From Pseudeuparius sepicola (lineage: Eukaryota > Arthropoda > Insecta > Coleoptera > Anthribidae), in assembly GCA_963920635.1 (NCBI GenBank), contig OY987298.1, forward strand, positions 126,923,735 through 126,987,734: a DNA stretch of 64,000 nucleotides, written 5' to 3'. A program made the translations under genes and the position numbers. Below, one piece after another: positions 12,519 to 24,669 of this stretch. Each line of letters starts with the position of its first letter. Positions within the stretch are counted from its first letter, which is position 1. The notes beneath the pieces were generated by a model, which worked only from the letters and a program-made list of their open reading frames with translations, was not told the origin of the DNA and made no database searches.

Positions 12519-12520
12519 TA

Positions 12521-13506
12521 CAGGGTGTCCCAATAACTTATCCGCCATAGGGCAACAGGTGGTACGTCAAAACAGGGTGTTAAAAATGAAACTTGATTTT
12601 CGAAAAATTGCAATAATTCTAAAACCGTTGAAGATATTTTATTCAAAATTGACACACTTTCACAAAGTGTGCCTTGAATATTGACAAAATATGTCGAGGT
12701 GACTACGGCCATTGTTTTTTATGTGTCTATTTGTCTAACAAAAAGTAGGTAGAAACAAGTTTCTGCAATATTGAGTTGGTAAATAAATTAATCATTAACA
12801 TTAATCCGCTACATTTTTATCTGTGGGGTCACATTACCATGATGAAATTAATACACGAGAGGAACTTTTAGAAAAATTCAACAATCGACCGATAATATTA
12901 AAAATGCCGAAAATACCTTCCGGAATGTGAGGCGTCATTTAATAAAGATCCTAAGAAAATGTCTTGAGGTAAACAGGGGACACATTCAACACCCGTTATA
13001 GTAAATATCAAAAAACATTTTCTATTTTGAATAAATTGCGTTGTATTTTCGAAATTTGGATTTTTATTTTTCCGGTGTATCTACATTCAGAGACGAATAT
13101 CACGCAAACGGCTTGAAATATCGATATTGACCAAGAGTATGTTTTTTACGTGGAAATGATGACCCTTCTCTATCTCGTGTCAAAACATTCCCAGCTTCAC
13201 AGGGTAAAATATTATGAAGAATTTTATTCATCACAAAGTTCGCACCAAGCGCCCTCTAGGAACTAGGTTTAAACTGGTATCGAATTCGTAGTTTTTACCT
13301 TCGAAAACCCAAGTGTGTCAATTTTGAATAAGATATTGTCAATGGTTTTAGAATTATTGCAATTTTTCGAAAATCAAGTTTCATTTTCAACACCCTGTAT
13401 CTTTTAAACGAGCAACATTTTACAAAGGCATTTTTGACTCACACGGTATATTTCGACGTCTAGTAACACCTGTTGCCCTATGGCGGGTAAGTTATAGGAC
13501 ACCCTG
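12521..13506 (+). mobile_element. Decayed mariner-type transposon
   Basis: Terminal inverted repeats start cagggtgtcc and cover about 145-195 bp (12521-12665 against 13313-13506, including 'gccatagggcaacaggtg'). TA flanks both ends, as expected for the IS630/Tc1/mariner superfamily. Between them, 12820-12985 retains a recognisable transposase C-terminus with frameshifts (LWGH and a NVRRHLIK..RKCLEVN phrase). The catalytic core is deleted. Confidence 0.8.
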
Positions 13507-14001
13507 TATAGTGGACCATTGATTCGCTTGTGGTCAAATTTTCTTCTATACTTCTTGCATACGTTCCGAAATATAATATACAGAATTCTCGCTTCTTCAA
13601 CTGGTTGGACAGATCATCTCGTATTTCCAAAATAGTGTTTTTTCTTCTGCAATTCACATAATGGTCTGTGTATACGATTTTCTTTATGTGTATGGAAATT
13701 TCTTGTTTTCACAAACAAATCTACCTTTCGAAAGCTCTGTTAATATGACAAAGCTGCGAAATATTGACCGCAAAGGGAATTCATTACCGTAAAAAGAACG
13801 TAAATGGTACTAGGTACTAGAGCAGGATATTTAAAATATGGGACGTTCTAAATGTCAGAAACTGACATACTTATAACCATAGAATACCTATAACCTATAA
13901 TAAGTCGTCATTTGTTTCGTCGAGTAGCGCCACCTCACTCCGCAAACAACAATGAAATATGACGTCATACTAGGGTGTTTAATGTAGTGTCGGTCCAGGT
14001 A

Positions 14002-14032
14002 TTAATAATAATAATAATAATAATAATAATTA
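14002..14032. repeat. (AAT)n microsatellite
   Basis: About ten tandem AAT units. Open frames read through it on both strands are artefacts. Confidence 0.9.
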
Positions 14033-14109
14033 TCACCCTCACAATACTCCAAACTAGAAGTACCCCAGAAGCAAGTACATGCTTGTGCGGGGGAGGGGGG
14101 CAATTACTA

Positions 14110-14600
14110 TTATTTTGTCTTCGTTGCCGTTTGCGGCTAGGGCCGACTTTTGTCCCGATACAACTAGGATAGCATTCGCTCAAGTACTACGGAAAACCCT
14201 AGAAAACCGTAGTAATCCCAGTGAGTGTAGGACAATTAGTAAATCACACGGATAAAGTTATTTAGGAGCAATACCGTGAACCCACATTTGTCCAGCGCTC
14301 TTGGCCATAGCGGTGTTTTTCTTTAAAGACATATATGCATGCGCCTGCCTCGAACCAAGGTCGATCGAAGGCAGAAAAACATGCAGTCTAAAAAGTCAGC
14401 GCCGGTACGAGCGACGCCACCGCGGCCCCTGAAAACACCATTGTTGCAGAATCTTTGTGCATTTTTTTAAGAAAAAAACGGGTCTAAAAAGCAAACAAGA
14501 GTGATTTGGTATCTTTGGATTGAGATGAAATCCATGGATAGTTGTAGTGTAAGTAAGTAGGTATATAATGCATTAGATTTTTCACTTTCCTATCAAAACT
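14110..14600. repeat. Dispersed repeat with partial copies at 12.3 and 59.0 kb
   Basis: 14120-14440 matches 58980-59270 (shared words include aactaggatagcatt, cagtgagtgtagg, ctcttggccata, gatcgatcgaaggca-like). 14440-14600 matches 12300-12515. No coding potential or element ends were found. Confidence 0.65.
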
Positions 14601-15703
14601 CTCTACGAAACAATGCCGTATATTTTTTGTGCATATACTGCCGTTTATAAAATTGGAAATTAACCCAGAGGAAAAGAGTCCAGGGCCAACGGAAATAATT
14701 TGGCACCCTTAAATAAACACGATCATAAACTTAAACGTGGTGCGAAAATTTCAGGGGTTCCTTACTCAAATGGCCCCCTCAATTCACCTTTTCTCGTTCA
14801 CCGTTATCAAGTCTCTTATATACCTAATTTAATATTTTCTTCATTACCAGCGCTCGCTTAATGAGAATATTCGCCCGGTTTGTACTTTAAAGCAATTTCG
14901 TAGAAAGTGTATCGGCGACATAAAAAATCTAAAGCCGGTAGCTCGAAGTCCGAAATCCTTTGTGCCGATGCACTCACTACACGCTGCTCGTGTTTCAGTC
15001 TTAGTGTGCGATAACACTAAAGCCGTATCTGACTAGCGTAATTTGGGAAAGTATATATCCGTGTTGTTTCCAGATAGAGCCGAATGAGGATACTTTATTT
15101 TGATCTTTACTTTTATTAGGGATTTTCTTTGTTCTACTTCAAGGCTACTCCGTGGAAAACAGGACTTATACGACATACAGTAATTTTCGGTTAATTCCGT
15201 AACCGAGATCGCTTATGTTAACTGTAGATATTGCGTTATTTATTATTATACTGACCGTTTATAATGTAAACTCAAACATTGGGTTTCGGATACAGAAATA
15301 ATTCTGTACAAAAACTACTCTTGACTTTCTCGTATCTGCTTCCGTTTCAATCAAAATTTCTTTTAAGTACCTACTTAAGTTCTTTATTCTAAACACAAGC
15401 AGTCAAACATTTTTACTTGCCAATCTTGCAAATCTTTCTCTCATAAAAAAAGCTTTAGAACCTAAGGGGGAAATGATCAAAAAATGATTGTTTTTCTATT
15501 ATTATTTAGGCGAATGTCCTAGAATAATTTCACAATAAAGAAGTTCAAAAGTTAATAAAATATATTATGTATAACTTAGTAGAAGATAATTAATTGTCAT
15601 GTTAAAAAAATCTAGGTTTCATCTTTGATTAAGGGAATTCTTATTCAATGGTTTCATTTACTTAATAATTTGGTTCTTATTAAAAAAATTGGTGGAAGTT
15701 CTA
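14601..15703. other. Non-coding DNA
   Basis: Nothing recognisable: AT-rich, no long open frame, no clear repeats. Confidence 0.45.
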
Positions 15704-16064
15704 TAGTAAAATCGAGCAATCCGTACGCCTGGCGTAAATAAAACCACGTGTTCAATGACGATCCGCGATTGGTCGGTAGGCTATAAAATTTCACCCGACT
15801 CGGCAACAGGGACGTGCTCGATCGCAAAAGTGTAGATATTCGGTTTTATCTTGTTGTTTTCAGCTATTTAGACACTGTCACAAATAATTTTATCGATGTT
15901 TTGAACCATTTTAATTAAGCCAATAATTCTTGTCTGAAATATTTTGATGTACACAATTGTAAGACTAAAATTAAATAAAGGTCGTACCTCCGTGCGGCTA
16001 TGGCGGATATTTCAACGCACGTGCTCTTGTTTACGCCAGGCGTAAGAGTTGCTCGATTTTAGTA
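15704..16064. mobile_element. TA-flanked MITE, 361 bp
   Basis: Ends are inverted copies over about 45 bp: the left TAGTAAAATCGAGCAA..tacgcctggcgtaaa pairs with the right tttacgccaggcgta..gctcgattttagta. TA flanks each side. There is no coding region. Superfamily is not certain; TA duplication fits Tc1/mariner. Confidence 0.75.
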
Positions 16065-16689
16065 TAGGATTACTGTATTTGGGAAAACTGATTTAAAAGT
16101 CGATTCCTTTATTTGTAGTAGCTGAAGGGTAGGAAATTTTTTGGTAGTTTATTTAGTTTATTTACAGTACCACATCTACTGTTAATCTCACTTCTTTAAA
16201 GAGATTTTTTTCCATCGTCTAATTGATCCTCGTAACTTTCGGAAATTGTGTAGGATGTTTCTGTATGGATTTTTCTGGGCCTTGTGGTAATTTTTCCCTA
16301 GGAAATATCTAGTTAAGGTGCTTTCTATGATGGATGAGTCGTAGTGCCAGAAGCCTTTTTGTGAACCTACCTTGGGCGATTGTAGTCGAAGTTCTGTCGA
16401 GTGCCCGGTGCTTTGCTTTTACTCATGTTGTTTGTGGGTGGTTTTAGCCTTTCTCATTGCCTTCTTGGTTTGTTGTTGATTTTGGAAAGTACCTGCCGAG
16501 AACATTCTTAGTTTGATTCTTACTTACATAGAAGTGAGGGGTGGTAACAAGCTCGTCTTTCTTTAGGTACTCTCTAAAAGCTGCCGGTTACCTACCACAC
16601 CTTTACCCACGAATACAGTTTGGTATATCTGGTAGGTATTATTCTAAATAAAATGAATATTTAATGTCCCCATTATAATTTTAAAATTA
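16065..16689. other. Non-coding DNA; first copy of a 33-bp direct repeat
   Basis: No gene. 16650-16682 (aaaatgaatatttaatgtcc...) is repeated exactly at 17182-17214, in the loop of the next foldback. Confidence 0.5.
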
Positions 16690-17574
16690 ATGGCTAGTGG
16701 CATATGGGACAAAATGCTTTGGTAATTGGCAACACCAAACTAGTTTCCAATATCTAATGGAAATTATGTATGGGTCTTTCGGAGGTGTGCAGACCACGAC
16801 AGGTACCTGTTTCGGGCTTGTTGGCCCTCATCAGGCAGGCGTAGCACACCTCAACCGAAAAACCCAGATTTCATTGGCTATGTTGAATAGGAAATAGTAA
16901 AATGCGGTGAGCATTTACCATCCAACGCCATCTAGCTGGAACTGCCAAAACCAAAGCAATGTGAGTGTGAATATATCGACCGGTCCATCGACATATTATA
17001 AAAAGAACTCGGCAAAGCGGTGAGGCGCGGTGGAAAAAACCAGAAAAAGCATACATACGGGGAGCCAAGAAACACGTTTGATTCATCACCGAGTATCTTC
17101 TAATATGTAGAAATCAACAAGGATCGAATTGTGAGTTTCAATCCTCGCGTGCTTACGTCTATAGCCAAACGATGATCAAACAAAATGAATATTTAATGTC
17201 CCCATTATAATTTTCTTCTGGTTTTTCCCACCGCGCCGCACCGCTTTGCAGAGTTCTTTTTATATGTCGATCGACCGGTCGATATAGGTATACGGTATAC
17301 ACACTCACATTGCTTTGGTTTTGGCCAGCTAGATGGCGTTGGATGGTAAATGCTTACCGCATTTTACTATTTCCTATTCAACATAGCCAATGAAATCTAG
17401 GTTTTTCGGTTGAGGTGTTCTACGTCTGCCTGATGAGGGCCAACAAGCCCGAAACAGGTACCTGTCGTGGTCTGCACACCTCCGAAAGACCGATACATAA
17501 TTTCCATTAGATATTGGAAACTAGTTTGGTGTTGCCAATTACCAAAGCATTTTGTCCCATATGCCACGAGCCAT
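16690..17574. repeat. Foldback element, about 360-bp arms
   Basis: 16690-17049 is the diverged reverse complement of 17215-17574; shared stretches include 'gggcttgttggccctcatcagg' and 'ggcatatgggacaaaatgc' with their complements. The 165-bp loop ends in the 33-bp direct repeat also found at 16650-16682. Short open frames on the arms are incidental. Confidence 0.8.
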
Positions 17575-18130
17575 TTCTTTTAAAATTATTCAAAATTTTT
17601 AAGTCAACTTAAATATTGTTGAAGGATTGACCACTTAGGTAGGTACAGAAAGCTATACCTACCTAATTTGATTGCGAATAAAGTTTTATATATATAGGAG
17701 AATGTTAGCCTTTTGAAAAAGTAATTCACTACACTACACTCCCTGGATTCTTATAGACCCTTCTAAAAATAAAAGTTAATTACAAATGAATTATGTTCAC
17801 TTTCCGAACGTTATAAAAAGTTTCCAGGACCTAACACAATCTTGATTTGCTCCAAATCCTTAACCGCAAAAACGAACCTGAACGCGAGTGGCGTACTAGG
17901 GTTTTTGTATTGTTAAAGTTAATGCAGCCACTGCCAAAGCTTAATTGCTGGATCCATTTTTACAACATTTTTCCTTTTTCCTTCGCCTAAAATGCAAACG
18001 AGATAACCGAGGATATAACTGATTGAGCTGATTGCGCACTTTAATTGTATTGTTGAAAGGTGTTTTTTTTTTCTGTAAAAGTTAAATCGTTATTAATTCT
18101 TAATTACCTTAATGAATATAACCTTAGTTT
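17575..18130. other. Non-coding DNA
   Basis: No gene or clear repeat. The last 8 bp (CTTAGTTT, 18123-18130) are the left target duplication of the following MITE. Confidence 0.5.
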
Positions 18131-18750
18131 TAGTGAAGGGAGAATCGGTTGATTTTCACAATCGAATATCTTGCATTCGAATACTTTTGAGAATCGAATG
18201 ATTATCCGAATACAAAGAATCGAATTATTAAAGTTTCGAGGTCGCAATAGTAGTATCGCAAATGTTGCGATTTCGATTCGATTCAACCTCTTGAGCTCGA
18301 GTCTCGAGTTTTTCAGTCTCGGACGCAGACGTCTCGGTTCTCGATCTCGGATTAGGCTCGTTTCAAATTGGTTCTCTGTTCTCTGGTTTGTTTTATCTTG
18401 AAAATCTTGACTCATTGGCGAATTTGACGATATAGGACAGTTGTTTGTACTCTTCTGACGTATTTTTAAATGACAAGAGAGTCAAGATACCAGATACATA
18501 AACACAAATTTCGCCGTTTTTTGCTCTCCGCTGGAGCAGATGTGCATAATCGATAATCGACAGGCGCTCGCGCCCTCTGAATATTCCGAATGAACGCGAA
18601 GTGCGTCGATTCATTCCGATTCAGCATTCGAGGATCCCTATCGCTTCGATTATTTTTAGTATTCGAATATTTTGTTGAGAATCGAATGCTTTCGAATGCA
18701 CGCCAGAATCGAATACATCGAATATTTGTATTCGAATAGTCCCTTCACTA
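18131..18750. mobile_element. hAT-type MITE with 8-bp target duplication
   Basis: Ends are TAGTGAAGGGA and TCCCTTCACTA. The flanking 8 bp are identical (CTTAGTTT at 18123-18130 and 18751-18758). An 8-bp duplication is the hAT hallmark. Subterminal regions are packed with ATTCGAAT/GAATCGAAT words in both orientations, typical of hAT subterminal transposase-binding clusters. The open frames inside are not transposase. Confidence 0.85.
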
Positions 18751-19798
18751 CTTAGTTTATTGGTTTTATTACATTTAAATAAAAATAAAAATGTTTTTAA
18801 ACAAGTTTTTATTTTTTTATTTTATATTTCCAAAAGGGATGGTAAAGATATTTAGTAGGTACGCCACCTTGACGCATGCGCTGTATTGGGTTTAGTACGT
18901 CACTCATCTAATCGTTGCGAGTGGCCATTTTGAATAAATTACAACATTGATAATAATTATAGATTATACTGTAACCAGCAGTAAAAGTGTGCAAAATTTC
19001 AGCGCAATCAGTTGGGTGGGACAGGTTTAAAATTCAGTTGCAAGATTTTACCACATACACCTACTATAACAGCTAAAGTTAAACAAAAGCTTGTAAAAAT
19101 CAGTGAACAAAGTACAAGTGGGGGTAGGTACCTATATCCCAAATTTGTCATAAATAAAGAAGGGTCAAATGAAGCAATCCATATTGGTGTACCTCCATAT
19201 ACTAGCATATTATTTATCTGCGCATGGAAAATAGGTAGATTTCACAGGTTTGTGTTAGGACTGTATTTTTACCGAGATTATATATTTTCAGTATAAATTA
19301 TCATATAGCGTTCAACGCGTGTTCTTCTTGGATCTGCTTTATCGCAGAGGATTTATGGACGGGCACTGACCTCTAAAGCAACGCCGTGTGGCCAGGGACA
19401 TTCTGAAGGAGCTACTTCGGACCGTAATCCTTTCCGCAGACTGAAGCCTCTCGAAAAACCCGCCACTGCGCCATGGTGTAAAGGGACGGCCCACCCGATA
19501 AATCACCTCCCGAACGGACCCTAATCCGGCCTTAACTGTCCACAAAGGAGCTGCCAATACGGATTAAGAGGCGAGCCGGATCGCCGGTATGGCCTCTTCT
19601 GACGGGCCTCTTGTATTGGCCCAACGACCCGTTCGGCGGCCGCCCGCCCTGCGGTCAATGGGGAATATACGGGGGATTTCATTTTCCTGTCATCAAAGTA
19701 ATCCAGGGTTACCAAGCATTTAAAAGTTGATAAGATAACAGAAGAGTTGGCCATTCACAAAGTATTTATAGTCGAAGGAACCATCGATTGTGGTAGTA
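18751..19798. other. Non-coding DNA with a GC-rich block
   Basis: 18751-19310 is AT-rich and featureless. 19320-19680 is markedly GC-rich compared with its surroundings, with no recognisable protein motif on either strand; it could be a fragment of an unrelated repeat. Confidence 0.4.
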
Positions 19799-22102
19799 CA
19801 GGGTGGCCCATCCAAGCGGAAAAAGTGTGCTACGTGGAGACAGGTTAACATAAAATCGTCACTCAAAAAATGAAGTTGTAGTAAAAATTGAGGGGAATTC
19901 GAGGGTGTACCCTAATTTTGTATATTTGCAAAATAAAAAAAATATATTTGCAAAATAAAAAAAAAATATTTTTTTACCTACACATCCATTAGAGAACCTT
20001 TAAGTAGTATTCCCGAATATTCAGTTTTTTAATATAACTTCCGGTTATAGCGGAAATGAAAGTGGTTTTCTCTATTTTACAACTTACACATTTCTCTTGA
20101 CCATCGCAGGATTCCTTTTTTAATTCTGACTCCAACGATATATAATTTGACCTATTTATCTCCAACCGTTTCCGAGATATTTATCAGAGAAGCTCCATGA
20201 AGCTAGATACATGGTCTCATGGTCGGTGGTCGGTGTCTGATGTTCGATCTGAGTAGGCCAAACAATAAAACCAAATTTATGACAAATCAAGTCAGCCATG
20301 ATAATAAAAGTGACAAGCAAGTAGGCTGAATGTTAAAGTGGCTATAGCCATTCAACTGCATTCAACTTAATTAAAAATCTCGTGGAAATTATGAAACATT
20401 TATTATTTTTACTACTGTCATATTTAATAACAACAACAATATGATTAGTTATTAAAAATTAGTTAGAAGTTCATTTACATTAAATGTTCAAAATGGTTTC
20501 CATTATTATTTACACATAACCTAAGTCTTTTTTCGGACATTTTCAAAGATTAAGGGACGATTGTTTAAACTATCAATTTCTAATTTTACTCGTCTTTTAA
20601 TCTCCTCGACATTTTCGGGGCGGTTCTTATAAACTTTATTTTTTAAATGCCCCCACAAGAAAAAATCCAAGGGGGTTAAATCTGGACTACGTGGCGGCCA
20701 CCTTATCGTTCCATGTTTACCAATCCAATTTTCAAACGAATTCTTCAAAAATTCCGTTATGGGCCTACAGTTATGGAAGGAAGCGCCATCTTGCTGCCAT
20801 ATTAATTGTCTTTCTTGGAGTCCGTTAAGAAAAATTAATGGCAGCTGGTCAAAGTATTGTTCCAATTCGTTCTGGATTAAATGTAGGTATTTCCTACCTG
20901 TCATACTTCCTGAATAAAATAGAGGACCCATTATAAAATTTCCCACAATTCCGCACCAAACACCCACGGAATTTCTGCCGGATTTCACAACTTCACGAAA
21001 TGCCCGTGGATTGTCAACAGACCAAAATATACTATTTTTCCGGTTGTGTATTCCCGCCGTTGTAAATGTAGCTTCATCGGACCAAATAATTTGTTTAAAA
21101 AATCCAGCTCTTGCAAAATAAAAGTTTAACGTTGTTTGACAATATTCCAGTCTTCTTGCAGCATCTCCAGGGAATAGCCTTTGAATAGGTAATATTTTGA
21201 AGGCTTTAAATTTGCTTAATTTCATTACCCTTTGTATTGTAGACCGGGGAATTTGTAAGTCTCTCGCTGCATCTCTCTGAGATTTTTCGTTATTTCTTCT
21301 GAAATAATTTAAAATTCGTTCCCTCTCGCCCTCACTAATTCTAAACCCTTTTTTTCTCTTGCTAATCACACTTCCTGTCGATCTGAATCTTCGATACAGC
21401 TTACCTATAAATGAAGCACTCGGAACATTTCTATTTGGATATTTACGAGAATACTCCCTCAAAGTTTCTACGTATCTTTTATCATTTTTGATGAAGATCT
21501 CTAAAATATCATAGCATTCTTCTTTCAAAAACATTTTTTAAACTGCAACTACTAACAGCTTCAGCAAAAAAAATTTAGACTAATCTGACACGTAAATAGA
21601 AATATTGAATTGACAGCCTACTCGCTTGTCAGTTTTATTATCATGGCTGACTTGATTTGTCATAAATTTGGTTTTATTGTTTGGCGTACTCAGATCGAAC
21701 ATCAGACACCGACCATGAGACCATGTATCTAGTTTGATGGAGCTTCTCTGATAAATATCTCGGGAACGGTTGGAGATAAATAGGTCAAATTATATATCGT
21801 TGGATTCAGAATTAAAAAAGGATTCCTGTGATGGTTAAGAGAAATGTGTAAGTTGTAAAATAGAGAAAACCACTTTCGTTTCCGCTATAACCGGAAGTTA
21901 TATTAAAAAACTGAATAATCGGGAATACTACTTAAAGGTTCTCTAATGGATGTGTAGGTAAAAAAATATTTTCCCGTATACAAAATTAGGGTACACCCTC
22001 GAATTCCCCTTAATTTTTACTACAATCTCATTTTTTGAATGACGATTTTATGTTAACGTGTCTCCACGTAGCACACTTTTTCCGCTTGGATGGGCCACCC
22101 TG
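19799..22102 (-). mobile_element. rosa-like mariner transposon, nearly intact
   Basis: Outer ends cagggtggcccatccaagcg... are inverted copies with TA on each side (19797-19798 and 22103-22104). The inverted repeats are unusually long, about 450-530 bp (to about 20330 on the left and from about 21610 on the right). The single gene, transposase, lies on the minus strand between them. Confidence 0.9.
20521..21534 (-). CDS. mariner transposase, DD41D (rosa) group
   Basis: 337 residues from ATG 21534. An N-terminal helix-turn-helix pair (about 1-110) is followed by a DDE/D core. The first aspartate is in IIWSDEATF, the second in WQQDGASFHN, and the third in PRSPDLTPLDFFLWGHLKN. By my count 40 residues separate the second and third aspartates; related rosa-type enzymes typically have 41, so this looks like a one-residue-short DD41D enzyme. 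The reading frame ends at 20521 inside a run of six A. Shifting by one base there exposes a further coding stretch down to the TAA at 20475-20477, ending in the NHFEHLM phrase typical of these transposases. The C-terminus is therefore probably truncated by a slip in the A-run. Cut-and-paste enzyme acting on the long flanking repeats. Confidence 0.88.
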   Translation of the reverse strand: MFLKEECYDILEIFIKNDKRYVETLREYSRKYPNRNVPSASFIGKLYRRFRSTGSVISKRKKGFRISEGERERILNYFRRNNEKSQRDAARDLQIPRSTIQRVMKLSKFKAFKILPIQRLFPGDAARRLEYCQTTLNFYFARAGFFKQIIWSDEATFTTAGIHNRKNSIFWSVDNPRAFREVVKSGRNSVGVWCGIVGNFIMGPLFYSGSMTGRKYLHLIQNELEQYFDQLPLIFLNGLQERQLIWQQDGASFHNCRPITEFLKNSFENWIGKHGTIRWPPRSPDLTPLDFFLWGHLKNKVYKNRPENVEEIKRRVKLEIDSLNNRPLIFENVRKKT

Positions 22103-22104
22103 TA

Positions 22105-22864
22105 CATACAGTGACAAATTTTTAACCACGTATTTACTCGTCAAAAGCACCTACTTTTTCAAATACATTTTTTTGAAAACGAAATTTTTATTCGATATTT
22201 TTTACCGTTAAAATGACGTTGACGAGTTGCTTATGGACAAAAAACACCGAAGTAACGCATGGGCATCGAGGACTCATATTCTTTTCTAGCCTCCTGCCGA
22301 CCAGGCACAAGTTATTTATAGTTTTGTTTACGCTCATTGGGAGTGAGGTGCGGGTGCGAGAACATTTTGTGACAATGCTGATATTTACGATAATAACGAA
22401 TTAACTGATATGATAATATTGCCAACAAAGTGACCTCTGTGGACCGATGACCAAACCATTTAAATTCATTTCTACTCAATCATAACAAGAATAAAGATAA
22501 CAATATACAAATTTATAAATACAGGGGTCAATTAATAATAAAACATACAAGGATCGTTCAATAAGACAAACACTAGATACATCGAAGTCCAATCGCCGAT
22601 TCAGCAAAACCTGCTATATACATTCGGCGCCAGCCCCAAGCTGGGCATCAGTAGAACCCGCTTATTAACAGCTACTCGATCACTGACCACTCTCGGTGGT
22701 CTGGCCTGGCAACGGATCCCGCTTATTAGCCTCCTTGTCCAGGCCGGGCTCCGAGGGGCAGACGACAGCACCCCCCCGGGTACTGGTTAAGTCGTCAGCT
22801 GGTCAGAAGCGGCATCGCGCCGCCGGGTCAAGGGCGCAGCTAGCGCCCCGGTCACTTCCACGTA
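22105..22864. other. Non-coding DNA; GC-rich block at the end
   Basis: 22105-22600 is AT-rich without features. 22620-22860 is GC-rich with no recognised motif and appears split by the following transposon, since 24680-24990 is also GC-richer than its surroundings. Confidence 0.4.
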
Positions 22865-24669
22865 TAGTACGTGCGCATTTATACCGTTGATCTTTTGCCT
22901 ACCATAAAACGGTCATTATCCCTTTGACCATAAAATGCCTCGAATTTCTTACAGGGTCGGAGTAGGTATATACCTGCAACCGTAATTCATAATATAAATA
23001 AAATTTTAAGTAGGTATTTTTTTATATTTATAATTATAAATATAGCTAATTGTATCATCGTTGTATTAGTCTTGTCTTAGTGTTATAGTGTGGCGTTCTG
23101 CTGCTTGTGCTTTGTGCTGATAGTGGGACATCTAGTGTCATGTTCAGAAGAAAGCAATTATCTCTTGATGCTAAAGAAATAATTAAAAATGTGTATCAAT
23201 CGTTGCTGGCAAGAGGCCTTAATTCCAGAGATGCTTTAGCGGAGACTGCTTTAACAAATACTCCTCTAACTTCGGTAAGGGACATAGTATTAAAACCTAT
23301 TATTCCCAAAGAAAAACGCAGTGACTCCGGCACAATAAGAAGTATTGACGAGTATGATGTGGATTTACTAAGAAAAAAAGATTTACCAAATGAATGAAGA
23401 ACAATCTGTACCCACCTTGGTTTCCCTAAAGAAGAGGCTGATCAACGACGAAACAAACATTTCTTGTGGTATTACGACCCTTAGAAAAATGCTGCCTAAA
23501 ATGGGATTTAAATATCGCACAATCAATAAAAGACAAACTTTAATGGAATCTCAACGTTTACGAGAATGGCGTCATCAATATCTAACAGCTATTACACAAT
23601 ATAGAGCAGAAAATCGCCCAATTATCTAGAGTGACGAAACATGGTTTGATATCCATGACACTGCAAAAAAAGGATGGGTTGATTTTTCTCAAAACTGTCA
23701 AACCAGGGCCCCTTCAAATAAAGGCAAAATAATTACGATAATTCATGCAGGTTCAGAAAATGGGTTTGAACATCGTCTTTTGAAAAATATACCAAAAAAT
23801 AGCTTTGTTGTAATGGACAATGCGCGTTATCATATAGCAGGCAACTAAAAACAATCCCCAATTGTAGCACCACTAAAGCGGAGATTCAACATTTCATGAT
23901 AGAAAATGATATTTATTTTGAAGAAACATACAAAAAACAGGATCTTTTGGAAGTCTTAAAAGCTTTCAAAATTGATAGGGAATACGTCTGTGACAAACTT
24001 GCAGCTGAAAATAGACATGTAGTGTCGACTCTTCCCCCTTACTAATGTATTTTTAACCCCATTGAGTTAATATGGCACCAATTAAAATCAAATATTAGAA
24101 GAAATAATATTTCTCCCACATTAAATATATATATGTAGTATAATTAATAAAAAACGTAGTAAGTAACACGTCTGCGGACATTTGGAAAAACTGTATACAA
24201 CATGTAATTATGGTGGAAAATTCTTATATGTGTATGCGTACAAATGTTCAACCCCTGGTAATTAGTTTAGGTTTAGATGAGGATAATAGTGATAGTGACA
24301 CAGAACTAATGGAGTAAGGAACAATTGGGTTTCCAAATTTAATTATGTCTTCATACCGACAAGTCTATTTGTAAAACTCCTACATTGTGCTGTGTTTTAA
24401 TCTAAATGTGTACATTTAAGTATGTGTTTTATTAAATTCTATATCGTACCTGTATAATTTAATATATTTAATAAAACATTATTATTTGTTGTTTTCTATT
24501 TTCTTTTAGTTTAGAATGTCTACTTATTTTAAAATAAAAATAAATAAGTAATATCTCAATAATGTTTAAGCCGACCCTGCACCCCAGTAATATATCATAC
24601 ATACAATGGGATATTATCAGGTAGTTAATTTATTTCAGAAAGGTCAACGGTATAAATCCGTACACACTA
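22865..24669 (+). mobile_element. Tc1-like (DDE_3) transposon, decayed
   Basis: Inverted ends of about 32 bp start TAGT(A/G)(C/T)GT and include tttataccgttgaYcttt (left to about 22896, right from about 24638). TA flanks both sides (22863-22864 and 24670-24671). The interior is a broken transposase gene. Confidence 0.78.
23141..24317 (+). pseudogene. Tc1-like transposase pseudogene
   Basis: Starts near ATG 23141 (MFRRKQLSLDAKEIIKNV), a helix-turn-helix N-terminus. It changes frame near 23390 and continues to a stop at 23627-23629 that cuts into the first catalytic motif (after the stop: SDETWFDIHDT). The second aspartate is in VVMDNARYH (about 23811-23840). The expected third motif region near 24030-24080 is degraded. 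A final stretch (24168-24317, ..SDSDTELME) resembles the acidic tail of these proteins. Multiple stops make it non-functional. Confidence 0.78.

Noticed and set aside
12392..12712. 106-codon minus-strand frame
   Set aside because: Spans the dispersed repeat and the mariner end, so it cannot be a natural gene.
13965..14183. Open frames on both strands with poly-isoleucine
   Set aside because: Caused by the (AAT)n microsatellite.
16697..17089. Open frames on both strands near 16.7-17.1 kb
   Set aside because: They lie on the arm of a foldback repeat and have no motif.
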